Shown here one piece after another: positions 11,925-21,837 of a DNA stretch of 64,000 bases; the first letter of the stretch is position 1; each line of letters opens with the position of its first letter. The position numbers were made by a program, and so were the translations under genes. The notes below the pieces were generated by a model. It was not told the origin of the DNA, searched no databases, and was given only the letters and a program-made list of their open reading frames with translations. Origin of the DNA: Selaginella moellendorffii (lineage: Eukaryota; Streptophyta; Lycopodiopsida; Selaginellales; Selaginellaceae); assembly GCF_000143415.4 (NCBI RefSeq), contig NW_003314308.1, positions 241,794-305,793 of the forward strand, in the 5' to 3' direction.

Positions 11925-13643
11925 CTACACATGCATCCTAGCAGCATCCCTATGGTTTCTACATGCCACTAGCAGGCAAGTCCACTCAAGTGAATCAGCC
12001 ACAAATGGCATGGCATTGATCAAGTCTTCGGCATCTCCCAGCCTGCCTGATCGTCCCAGGATATCGACCATGCAGCAGAAATGAGGCTTGGTGGGAGGCA
12101 CTCCATAATCCAGGCTTAAAGACGTGAAGCACTTCCTTCCAGCGTAGAGGCCCCCACTGTGGTTACATGCATGAAGAATCCGGATAAAGCAAATCTCATC
12201 AACTCTCTCGGCAGTGGCAGCCATCGAGTGAAACAAATCGAGCACCGAGTTGGCTTGCCCGACCTGGGCATAAGCTCCCAACATCGAGCTCCAGGACATG
12301 AGATCTAGTGATGGCATTGTGTTGAAGATCTTGTGTGACACTGCGAGCTGTGAGGTGTGGTGAGCGTGAGCTGAGAGAAGCGCATTCCAGGAGACTTGGT
12401 TCCACTCGGGCATCTGGTAGAAGACAAGCTTTGTCTCGACGAGGAGGCCGTGCTGGGCATAGGCGACAAGCATCGCAGTCCAAGATACCAGGTCGAGCTT
12501 AGGTATGGAGGCGAAGATTGCCGCAGACTGGTCGATATCCCCGTGCTGGGCATAAGCAACGAGAAGAGACGTCCATGAAGCAATGTTTCTGTGCGGCATC
12601 TCGTCAAAGACCTGCTTGGCCTCCTCGACACGAGCAGACTGAGCGAGAGCGTGGAGAAGTGAGTTCCAGGAGACGATGTCCTGCTCTCTCATCGAGCTTG
12701 ACACCATGATGGCTCTCTCGGCGTCCCCGGCCTGGGCATATGACGCCAAGAGGGTGTTCCAGGAGAAGAGATTGTGTTCCGGCATCTCGGTGGTGAAAAA
12801 GGTGAGAGCAGCGTCGAAGTCCGAGAGCTGGAGGAGCCCAGACAAAATGATGTTGTACGTGATCAAGCTAGTCTCTTTCATCGATGAGAACTCCTCCCTA
12901 GCTCTCTCCAGTCGACCACTCTGGGCAAGGGAAGAGAGCACCGCATTCTTTGCGACAGCGTCCCACTCGGGCATCATCAGGCACAGAGCTTCCATGGCAG
13001 GCAAGTCGATCTCGTCCCTCTGGAGCAAGATCGCTAACAGAGTTGTCCAGGAGACGAGGTCCCGGAGCGGCATGAGATCGAAGAGGTGCATGGCCTTCTC
13101 GACATGCCCGGCTTGGGCATATGCAGCCAGCATGGTGTTCCAAGACACAATGTTCCTCCAAGGCATCCGATCAAACACAAGTAGAGCGCCGGATATCTGC
13201 CCAATAGCGGCGTGTGCATGGAGGAGCGAGTTCCAAGACGCCGTGTCCCAGGCGGGCATCTGATCAAAGATAGACTGTGCTTGATCCAGATGCCCGGCGT
13301 GGGCATATGCACCGGCTATAGTTGTCCAGGAGATAATGTCGTGATCGGGCATGGAGTGGAAGATCTGGGTGGCGTTTTGGAGTTGGCCGTGGTGAGCGTA
13401 GGCGGAGAGCATGAGCGCCCAGGTGAAGAAGTTTTTGGTGGCGGTGGTGTCGAAGATGTGGCGAGCGTGGTGGATTGCGCCGCAGCGAGCGTAGGCGTGG
13501 AGTAGTAAATTGGAAAGGTAGACATCGTTTTTGTTGCGATGGTGGTGGAGGAGACGAGAGTGTGCGCTTGTGACTGCCGCGATGGTCTTGCACGAGCGGA
13601 GGAGTTTGGCCCATTCGTAATGGTTGGAAGGACTTTCGCCCAT
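11925..13643 (-). CDS. PLS-class pentatricopeptide repeat protein, short tail
   Basis: A single-exon gene of 572 aa that starts at ATG 13643 (MGESPSNHYEWAKLL). It is built almost entirely of about 31-residue S-like PPR modules (pattern YAQxGHxxxAxxxFDxMPxRDxVSWTxLL) from about residue 50 onward. It ends in the first part of an E motif (GRSGRLGDAEDLINAMPF, then WTCLLVACRNH) and has no E+ or DYW domain. PLS proteins bind single-stranded RNA in chloroplasts or mitochondria, usually to direct C-to-U editing; here deaminase activity would have to come from another protein. The N-terminus shows no obvious strong presequence. A broken copy of this gene lies at 5752-7312, and the gene at 62727 is built the same way. 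Confidence 0.9.
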   Translation of the reverse strand: MGESPSNHYEWAKLLRSCKTIAAVTSAHSRLLHHHRNKNDVYLSNLLLHAYARCGAIHHARHIFDTTATKNFFTWALMLSAYAHHGQLQNATQIFHSMPDHDIISWTTIAGAYAHAGHLDQAQSIFDQMPAWDTASWNSLLHAHAAIGQISGALLVFDRMPWRNIVSWNTMLAAYAQAGHVEKAMHLFDLMPLRDLVSWTTLLAILLQRDEIDLPAMEALCLMMPEWDAVAKNAVLSSLAQSGRLERAREEFSSMKETSLITYNIILSGLLQLSDFDAALTFFTTEMPEHNLFSWNTLLASYAQAGDAERAIMVSSSMREQDIVSWNSLLHALAQSARVEEAKQVFDEMPHRNIASWTSLLVAYAQHGDIDQSAAIFASIPKLDLVSWTAMLVAYAQHGLLVETKLVFYQMPEWNQVSWNALLSAHAHHTSQLAVSHKIFNTMPSLDLMSWSSMLGAYAQVGQANSVLDLFHSMAATAERVDEICFIRILHACNHSGGLYAGRKCFTSLSLDYGVPPTKPHFCCMVDILGRSGRLGDAEDLINAMPFVADSLEWTCLLVACRNHRDAARMHV

Positions 13644-13821
13644 TCACAAGGACTTTCTAAGCCATGTCACACCATAGCTCAAAGTTTCATCTCTAGTGAA
13701 AAAAACTGAAGAAATGGAACATTTGCGTATATGGATTATATGGTATCCATCTAAGTATGGATGGATCGAGAAGGACATTGTCACAAAACTTGAGAAAGAG
13801 AGAGGTTACCCCGATGGTTGA

Positions 13822-14959
13822 TCACTTGGAGTTTGACGATCGCCCAAGCAGCCTCCTGACGTTGAGCAGCACTAGAACGCTCAAGAGCCTGACCGGGACG
13901 AAGAACACGCACTCGAGCAAGGTGGTGACGATCGATTCGGAAGGAAGCAAGCCTCTGGACAGCATCACAAGGACACCGCCAACTCTCCTGGTGGCGACGA
14001 TGTACTCGCCCGCTTTGATCGCCTCCACCGTCCTGGCCGCCACGTCCGCCGGGGACTCCGTGTCTCTGGGATCGTAGTGGCACACGGATTTAAGCGTCTC
14101 GAGAACCTGTTGATCAGTGGTCGCTGCCATGAGCGAGCACTCAAGTCAGCTACTTTCCCGACAAGATCTTTGTGTGCTCACCATCGCCGAGCAGTGCCGT
14201 GTCGGTGAATCCCGGACAGATCAAGCTCACCCGGATGTTGTGAGGCAGCAGCTCCAGTCGCAGCGTTTCCGCCAGGCCTCGCAGCGCGTACTTGGTAGCC
14301 GCGTAGATGTTCGCACCGTAGAGCGTGTACTGTTGAAACGCACGTAAGTTTCATGACCCAAAAGAAAGAAAAAGATGATTTTGGTCACCATTCCAGCCAG
14401 TGATCCGATGAGCACGATGGATTTTCCATGGCTGCTCTTGTTCTGCTCCTGCTTCATGTGTGGAAGAGCGGCATGAACCGAGTACGCGCAGCCCAGGAGA
14501 TTTGTTCTCACCACTTGATCTATGTCCTCGGCTCGGCATTCCCCAAAGAGTCCAGATCTCACCAGGCCGGCGTTGCACACGAGAACGTCGATCGGCCTCC
14601 ACCTCGATGCCTGCTCGATCACTCGCTTGGTTGCGGCAAAATCTCCCACGTCCAGTTCCTGGAGACAACCAAAGTTTCAAGACGCTTGTCAACAAAAGTC
14701 TTACCTCCGCTACGATTTGCGAGGGGCTGCAAACGCATTCTTTGAGAAGCGACTCCTTGGCAGCGGCCAGCCTCGCCTTGTTGCGAGCGACGATTGTCAC
14801 AAACGCACCCTGGATGAGGGCCCGTTTGGCGATTTCATAGCCGATGCCGCTCGATCCTCCAGTCACAAATACGTGCTTGTTCATCAGAGACTCCATCACC
14901 TTCGTCTTCCTCCTGCACAAGGCAGCAAGGAGTATGATTCCCACGACAAGAAATAGCAT
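13822..14959 (-). CDS. TSC10: 3-ketodihydrosphingosine reductase (TSC10/KDSR-like)
   Basis: Short-chain dehydrogenase of about 324 aa in four exons: 14959-14705, 14658-14389, 14329-14182 and 14123-13822, with introns of 47-60 nt and GT-AG ends. I chose ATG 14959 because it opens with a hydrophobic anchor (MLFLVVGIILLAALC) directly before the Rossmann fold, as in plant TSC10; an in-frame ATG at 15106 would add 49 residues. Motifs: cofactor loop VTGGSSGIG, NAG (VCNAGLV), catalytic Ser in GSLAG and YxxxK in YAATK, then ICPGFTDT. A hydrophobic C-terminal segment follows. The family makes dihydrosphingosine with NADPH on the ER membrane, the second step of sphingolipid synthesis. A decayed duplicate lies at 19095-20335. 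Confidence 0.9.
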
Positions 14960-15469
14960 TTGGATTGGATTGCTTGAAATTCTCTTCAACCAAGAAAAAG
15001 GAGGAAGAAACGGATTTAGCGGCAGCGACGATGCAATAGTCTTTACGTGAGCAACAAAAACATGCGGAACCAACCAAGCATACTTTTTTGCGAGCTCACC
15101 TAACACGGAAAACCATCTACATCTTCGTCAAATCTTTGTTCCTGCTCAGCAAGAGTGTCGGTGGGCTTGTCGTCTGTGTAGAACCCAAGCGTTTGGTCAG
15201 TGAAAACTACAAAGACGAATGCTGGTTTAAGCTTACGTTACGTCCAAACCGTTCTCTTGACCGTCTGGAGCTAAGTTTCATACGCTTGAATGTTTTCCAG
15301 CCCTTGCTCTCCAGTTCTTCACAGCTAAACAACCTAAAGTACAGTGCCTTCGTGATCCAGAATCTTCCCTGTGTGATTATCGTAGAATAATGTCCTGGGA
15401 GGCCTGCTCAAAGGATTGAAACCCAAAAGATATGGTCTGGATCGCCCGAGCACGCTGCTGGCTAATAAC
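14960..15469. other. Upstream flank of the reductase gene and 3' flank of RanGAP
   Basis: This 510-bp stretch holds the reductase promoter and leader and the RanGAP 3' region. I see no other gene. Its sequence recurs in diverged form at about 19640-20335, so the promoter region belongs to the segmental duplication. Confidence 0.6.
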
Positions 15470-16993
15470 TCACTTCAGTGACAATCCCTTGAGCTCTTCC
15501 TCCAGGCCATCCTCGCCATCCTCGTCGCCATCTTCCTCATCGCTGCCTGCTTCGTCGTCGTTGTCTTCCAGCGGCCCGAGACCTGAGATCCCCACTCCGC
15601 TCTTGAGCACGCTCCGGACTTCGTCCAATCCAAAGCTGGAGATGCGGTTGCCATCCATGCCGAGAAGCTTGAATCCTGGTTTCCCAGCCACTGCCTCCGC
15701 CGCAGCCAGCGCGCCAACCCGGCTCAGTGAGTTGGAGCTCAGATCAAGCTCCTCCAGCTTTGAGCAGCTCGCTTTCACCGCCGCCGAGACCATCACAGCA
15801 CCCTTGTCACCCAGCTCGTTCTCGGATAGATTCAACTTGGCCAGCTCCTTGTTCGCTGCAATGAAAGCCGCCAGCGCCTTGGCGGACGAATGCGTGATCT
15901 CGTTGTTTCCGAACTCGAGCACCTTGATACTCCGCGTCCCGCTTGCCAGCGCCTCGAGAATTGGCGTACTTCCAGCGTCCTCCAGGCTTAGATCGCTCAA
16001 GTAGACGTGCGTCAAGCCGCCATGTTGCCGCAAAGCCTTCCCAAGCGCAACACCACCTCCAGGACCATACATGTTGTCTCTCAAGTCGAGAACTTTGAGC
16101 TTGGATCCACCAGCGATGGCCGAAGCCAGTGCCACCGCGCCTTCCTCCCCGACTCTAGTCGACGAGAAGCGGAAGTTTTCGAGCTGGACAGCCTTCTCGA
16201 CGAGCTTCGCGAGAGATCTGGCTCCTTGATCGCCGGTCATGTTGTTGTGGAAGTGCAAGAGCTTGAGAGAGCTCCCAGTGGTGACGATCTCGCATATAGC
16301 ACGAGCAGCCTCCTTGGAGATCCCATTGTTCATGAAGGAGAGCTCCTCGAGGGATTCCTGGGACTTTAGCAGCGGCGCAAAGGCCCTCACACCCTTCTCC
16401 CCGAGAGCATTGTCCGAGAGGTTTAGCGAGCGGAGCTTGCTCCCTTCCAATGCCAGCGCGAGTGTACGCATCACCTCCAGCGCCTCGTCCTCTGGCCGCC
16501 CAGCAACAATGTCCGAGAAATCCACGTCCTGTAGCGAGGATTTCACCTTCGACAGAAACCTCGCCACGACCACAGCAGCGTCCCTGCCGAAGCTCTTGTT
16601 GCTGAAGCAAATCTTGGAGTAGCGCGACGTCTCCAGCGGCAACAAGAGCTCCTCCGCGAGCTCCTTGGTGAGGAAAGCTCTCTGCCCGGCCGAAATATCG
16701 AAGCACTGTTCATCTTTTACAGTACCTGGAGCTTCCATCGCGAATCCCAGCGCTTCCAGCATCATCCGGCTCACCTCTCGAGCATAGATCTTCACCGCCG
16801 CCACGGGATCCCCGCCATCGCCGGAGCTTGCTACCTGGAATGCGGACTCTTCGATCCTGGATCCCAGCTCCTTCGCATCGCCGTCGATCGGCGCCTTCCA
16901 AAAGAATGCCAGCGACGTGAGATTCGTGGCGACGAGCTGCGCCGTCGCGTCTCGCTTCGGGGGCCAATCCTCTACCACCGACGCCGCCGCCAT
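15470..16993 (-). CDS. RANGAP: Ran GTPase-activating protein with WPP domain
   Basis: Single-exon gene of 507 aa, close to the usual length of plant RanGAPs. The N-terminus has the plant-specific WPP motif at residues 10-12 (EDWPPKRDATAQLVATNLTS), which in this family targets the protein to the nuclear envelope and, in mitosis, to the cell plate. From about residue 120 it carries ribonuclease-inhibitor-type leucine-rich repeats (LRSLNLSDNALGEKGVRAF, LEELDLSSNSLS). It ends in an acidic tail (EDNDDEAGSDEEDGDEDG), as is typical. The protein stimulates GTP hydrolysis by Ran and so maintains the RanGTP gradient for nuclear transport. Start at 16993 fits the WPP position. Telo-box motifs lie just upstream. 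Confidence 0.96.
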   Translation of the reverse strand: MAAASVVEDWPPKRDATAQLVATNLTSLAFFWKAPIDGDAKELGSRIEESAFQVASSGDGGDPVAAVKIYAREVSRMMLEALGFAMEAPGTVKDEQCFDISAGQRAFLTKELAEELLLPLETSRYSKICFSNKSFGRDAAVVVARFLSKVKSSLQDVDFSDIVAGRPEDEALEVMRTLALALEGSKLRSLNLSDNALGEKGVRAFAPLLKSQESLEELSFMNNGISKEAARAICEIVTTGSSLKLLHFHNNMTGDQGARSLAKLVEKAVQLENFRFSSTRVGEEGAVALASAIAGGSKLKVLDLRDNMYGPGGGVALGKALRQHGGLTHVYLSDLSLEDAGSTPILEALASGTRSIKVLEFGNNEITHSSAKALAAFIAANKELAKLNLSENELGDKGAVMVSAAVKASCSKLEELDLSSNSLSRVGALAAAEAVAGKPGFKLLGMDGNRISSFGLDEVRSVLKSGVGISGLGPLEDNDDEAGSDEEDGDEDGEDGLEEELKGLSLK

Positions 16994-17005
16994 TTCAAAT
17001 CCAAG

Positions 17006-17055
17006 AACCCTAGTCCTCTGTTTTTAGGGTTCTAGCAGGTTTAAATAAACCCTAA
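17006..17055. promoter_or_regulatory. Three telo-box motifs upstream of RanGAP
   Basis: AACCCTA at 17006-17012, TAGGGTT at 17025-17031 and AAACCCTAA at 17047-17055 lie 13-62 bp upstream of the RanGAP start codon. Telo-boxes are known near the transcription start of plant growth and housekeeping genes. A regulatory role here is inferred from position only. Confidence 0.55.
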
Positions 17056-17165
17056 ATGCAGATTCTCATTCGTTGAAAGATTTTTGTTTCCTTTTTTTTC
17101 TTTTATTTCTTGAGTTATACAAAATAATGCAAGATTTATTTCAATGATTTTATGAGATAAATGGC

Positions 17166-18820
17166 TTACTTTTTCCTCATTATGGCATTTGTAGCCGCAT
17201 TTTTTACCATGCTTCTGGTTGAAGGCTTAGTCTCTTTTGGGTTGATGGCCTTTCTGATCTTTGAAACAACCCAAGCAGTGGACAACACATGCCCAATCGA
17301 AGATAGCCCTTCGTGAGTAAATTCCCCGGCTTGCTCTCCAAATCTGGCAGAAATAGAAACAAAAAAGATAATAAAAACAATATACAAATAAATAAGCCAA
17401 GATAACTCACTTATGAGCCACCACTCCGGTTGTGATCAGTGTGCCAGTAGACAGAATGTTTTGGGTGGCCATTTCCACTGCATCAAACACCTTGCCTGGA
17501 AGAAAAATAAGAGAAAGTAAAGTTGATTGGTCATGGAACAAAATTTACGTACTGAATGCATCCAGAGACGCAAGAGCGACTTCACCGGGCATCATCTTGA
17601 AGACTTTCTTCCCAACTTTCGAAGTCACCGCGGCGCTGGTGAAATATCCAGTTGCAGTCACAATTCCCGTCAAGATCCCTCTTGCAACTCTCTCGGACAT
17701 TTGTGTAACTCTTCGCACTCTACAGTAAATCAACCTTGGTGAAAACTAAGAAAGAGAGAGAGTGAAAGGAAAAGAACCAACCTTTTGATGTTTCGCATCG
17801 TCGTGGGACTGAGTTGCACGGGCTTCTTAGCTGCTTTGGTGTGTTTCCTGACATACTCGCCACCTTTCTCAAGTTGGGCCGCCGTGGAGTTACTGCACCA
17901 AAACAGGGATCGAATTACGTGACCAGTGCCGGTTGCCACTCCTCTCGCAATGCTGCTGTTGTAATCCTCCACGTTTGGAGCTATGGCGGTCCAGTACAAT
18001 CTCGACTTCGTCTCGGACGGCCTCTTGTTCATGTCCTGCGCGAGGCTGGGAGGAGGAACCAAAACCTGGCCTTGGATCTCGTCCGGCTTGATCATTCCCT
18101 CCGCCTCGAGCTTCTCCCGGATCTCCCCTTCGTCGCCTTGCATCATCTTGGGCTTGGAGAAGAAAGTATACGTCTTGAGCAACTCATCGAGCTTGGATAG
18201 CTTCTCCTCGTTGCCTTTCACCTTGAATGTCACGCCATAGCTCAAGTTTTCGACGCTCTCCTTCTTGGAAGGATTTTCTCTTTCGCTATGGCTCTGGGAG
18301 AGAAAATTCAGAGAAAAGAACGAGAAGAACTTTCACTTACATCGTCGCGATCGGTGTGATCGTCTGGATCAACTCTGAGCGAGAAGAAGTAGTGCCCAGC
18401 ATCAAGCTTGGTGACGACCTCGTCCTTGAGAATCGGCCATTGCAACTTCTTGCCGACTCGCGCAAACACGGCCACCTCTTTCCCATTTTGCGTGAGCCGG
18501 ACGAGAGAAAACGTACCGGAACCCAACAGCACACTCTGCTCCTTGTCGATGAGATGCACCAGGGAGTGACTAATCTTCACCAATCCCTCCTCGCCAGCGA
18601 CGAGCTCGCGCTCCTCCTCGGCGTCCACTGGGAAATCATCCGAGGCCCCCTCGGTTTGCTGCGGTGGTTCTTGATCATACTTTGGAATGGGCCTATCTGG
18701 TGATCTTACTCTGAGTTTGCTGTTGGGATCCATGCGGACGGAGGGATCTTCGTCGCCTGGCGGTGGCGAATTCGCGTTCTCGGCCGCATCTTGCTTGCTT
18801 TTGCTGGATTTGCCACCCAT
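17166..18820 (-). CDS. ERD7: Senescence/dehydration-associated protein (ERD7-like, spartin family)
   Basis: About 463 aa in five exons: 18820-18341, 18263-17782, 17719-17553, 17495-17411 and 17343-17166; all junctions read GT-AG and keep frame. I start at MGGKSSKSKQD (18820); a further in-frame ATG lies 12 nt upstream. The N-terminal part is a polar linker followed by a beta-rich region (LVHLIDKEQSVLLGSGTFSL). The C-terminal half is the Senescence domain (IARGVATGTGHVIRSLFWCS, RGILTGIVTATGYFTSAAV), with glycine- and alanine-rich helices that look membrane-associating. It ends in a basic tail (MVKNAATNAIMRKK). Plant members respond to drought, cold and senescence and bind lipids; animal spartin acts on lipid droplets and endosomes. 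The exact role here is unknown. The acceptor of exon 2 is the least certain junction. Confidence 0.88.
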
Positions 18821-19094
18821 TTTGGCGATCACCTACGATAGAACAGAGAATTCTTCGCTACAGTTTAGTCCCAAGGATTTAGATCAGTGCTGCCGTGCCA
18901 CGTTCACAAAGACACTTGTCAGGAGATGCCGGTAAGACGGTGATCTGTCAAGAACTTTTGGATCTATTCCTGCTTAAAGAACAAGGAACATTTAAGTTGC
19001 AAGCGTCCAAAGCATCCTGGATTATTGTCAAAAGCATGGTATAAGTCCAAGCGTAAGCTTAGAGCCAAGTAAAAGTACCTTATCCACGAGGATC

Positions 19095-20335
19095 ACTTCG
19101 CTTGGCCACCTAAGCACGGATGGATCGAGAAAATCATTGTCCGAAGAATATAAAACTTGCGAACCGTGATGATCACTTGGAGTTTGACGATCGCCCAAGC
19201 AGCTTCCAGCACTAGAACCAAGTTTTGATCGCCTCCACCGCCCTGGCCGGACTCCTGTCTCTGTGATGGTAGTGGCACACGGACTTCCCAGCACGGGAGG
19301 AATATTTTGAGTGAGCTACTTGCCCGACAATATCTTTTTGCTTACCATCGTGTAGCAGTGCCGTGTCGGCGAATCAAGGACAGATCAAGCTCACCCGGAT
19401 GTCGTAGCTCAGTGTTTGCGCCAGGCCTCGAAACGTGTACATTGTAGCCGCGTAGCTGTTAGCAGCGTCTAGTTACGAGCGACGATTGTCACAAAGGCAC
19501 AGAGCCGATGACGCTCGATTCTCCAGTCACACAACTACGTGTTTGTTCATCAGGAACCCCTGAACAAAACAGCAAAGAACTATGAATCCCTAGAAAAGAA
19601 TGGAATGCTTGTCAGAACCAAGACCAACAAAAAGAGTAAGAATTCGCAAAAATGCAACTTTACGTGAGCAAGAAAAACCAACCAAGCGTACTGTGCAAGC
19701 TCACCTAATAGGAAGAAAAACCATCGACATCTTCCATCAATCTTTGTTCATAGCAGCACGATACCTCGAGTGTTCAAAGAAGTTTTCCGCGAGAGATACA
19801 GCCAAAACCACAGCTCAACAGTATCGATTGACTTGTCGTTTGGGCACAGGCCGAGCGTTTGGTCAGCTCCTGTAATAGAAACTGCACAATCGAAAGCTCA
19901 GGTTAAGCTGACAACCGAGTACACCACATCTCACACACCTCTGAAGCTGATCAGGAGCTTTGCTCGTTGACAAAAAGAAATCACGCTTTGAGCTGGATGT
20001 CAAAGTTTCGCTACTCTCTTGATGCGTGAAACGCAAAAATTCCTGTTCATCATCCCACTGCATCAGTACGTCCAAACAGTTCTCTTTACCGTATGAAGCT
20101 TAACGCTAAGTGTTTTCCAGTCCCTGCTCTCCAGTTCTTCCCGTGGCTGCTGCAGTGCTGCTACCAACACACACACAATTAAACAAATCTAAAAGTGTCA
20201 AGTACAGTGCCTTCTTACCTGTGAAGGATCGAGAATCGCACACACTGTCTTTTTCTCCTCTGGATCCCTGTGATTGTCGTAGAATGTCCTGGATGTTGGT
20301 AGTAGGGAGGCCTGATTGCCATTCAAAAAGTTTGA
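19095..20335 (-). pseudogene. Decayed duplicate of the TSC10 reductase locus
   Basis: Sequence matches 13745-15420 in order and orientation. Conserved patches correspond to exon 4 (GATCACTTGGAGTTTGACGA at 19173 and 13821), exon 3 (around 19330-19465) and exon 1 (around 19475-19550), then the upstream region (around 19640-20335). Exon 2 is missing: the copy jumps from exon 3 sequence to exon 1 sequence near 19470. Small deletions and frame breaks are throughout, so no reductase can be made. The intact locus and this copy are separated by RanGAP and the ERD7-like gene. Confidence 0.85.
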
Positions 20336-21837
20336 AACATGGTTTGAAAAAAAAAGAAAAGAAGGCAAGCGAGCTCTAAAGCACTTACTCCCCATTTGAT
20401 TCTTTTCGACACTCGCAGAATTCTTTTCATTCATTCCTCAGATAATAGCATTCGAGCTCAGCTCCAGATCATACCTTCTCCTCTGCAAATCAATCCAGAA
20501 TCTCGGCATTACATCGCCGATCGAGCGAAACCGTCACACAGCCCGCAGGAATCATGGAGCGCGACACCATACCTCAGAATTTCCACTGCCTCGCACGATC
20601 CCGTCAAGCTCGGCAGCTAGCGCGGGCGCTCTCAACACAAATGCCCCAAAATTTCAAACGTGCCGTACAGTTCGCCCAAAATCTAGTACGGAGAGATTTG
20701 GCCCCTGTTTCGCCCTGGGCCACTTTAGGGTACAATTCTAACAGTCTGAAAATATCTAGGCTACATAGTAAAAAAATTAACATGTCATGTCACCTCCACA
20801 TTAATGGGTACCAGGCGGACCCCATAGATCTCCAAATTGAAAAAATCCATGGTACACACTGGTGTGCTCACGTCACGTGCGAATATTCCCCGCACAACAG
20901 GCCAGCGCGTGTCCCCCGCGGCGCCGTCGGATTCCAATCGTATGGTCAATCGCCTCGACATTATTTTTCGAAAGGTGTGGTAGGTATTCCCGGGCATTGG
21001 GTGTTTATGCGTGCTTTACCATTTCTGGAAAGGCTTTGCCACATGGTAATTTAAGTAAAGCGCCCTTGTTACGTAAATACGGTGCGTAAGAGAAGCACTG
21101 TAGCGCGCGGCTATGGAGTCAAAGAGAGGCAATGATTCGATGTGGGCATTCATCCCTTTGGTGGGAAATCCCCCTACAAAAGCCGCAAGCTTAACAGCAA
21201 AATCCAACATCAGGAGTGACAGAACGGCATTCCAAATCCGGTTTTTGGCTTCGTTGTTCTTCCGGTTCCATCCTTCTCGCATTTGTGTGTTCTTGCCAAG
21301 AATCTCGCAAGCCCGCCAGGAATCGGAGGTCATGGGTTGATCGCACGTCGCATTGGGTCTCTCGCGCTGCTGATTTCCCTGCGAGAAGGTACCGCCCACG
21401 CCGTAGAATCGAGCGAGACTAACTTGTGTGGTGTTCTTGTGCAGTTTGTAGCAGCAGGGCTCGGCGCTGGATCGAGGATCCACGGTTCTTTCCTTTCTGT
21501 GGATCAGGACGGATCCAAATTCGAATCTTTTGGATTTTTTTTCTCTTTTTTTCTCCCTTTTGTTCTCGCGTGTGTGTGCTCGTTGCAGGAGGAACAGTAT
21601 ATCGTCTAGTTCTTCCACAGTGACAAAAGAAAAACTGTGAGAGGAGAGAACTTTTTGTTGGCTTCCTGTCGATTTTTGTTGTTTGGAGATAACCCACACA
21701 GCAGCTTTCTTCCATTTCTATCTCTCCGTTTAATTTTTTTTTTTCTTCTTCTTACTTCGATCGTGAGCGAGGACGAGAGTTTTTGGTTTTTGAGGAGAGG
21801 AGAGCAAGAGATCTTCGCGATGTCTCCGTGAGGAGTA
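20336..21837. other. Upstream region of the AP2 gene
   Basis: No supported gene is visible. The first part (20340-21100) is mixed-composition DNA with a G-box CACGTG at 20874-20879. The last 300 bp are rich in pyrimidines and GA runs and probably form the promoter and long leader of the AP2 gene. A 227-codon open frame on the minus strand (21699-21016) has low-complexity lysine-rich sequence and no recognisable domain; I treat it as chance. Confidence 0.5.

Noticed and set aside
21016-21699. 227-codon open frame on the minus strand upstream of the AP2 gene
   Set aside because: Low-complexity Lys/Arg runs, no domain, and it lies antisense to the likely promoter and leader of the AP2 gene.
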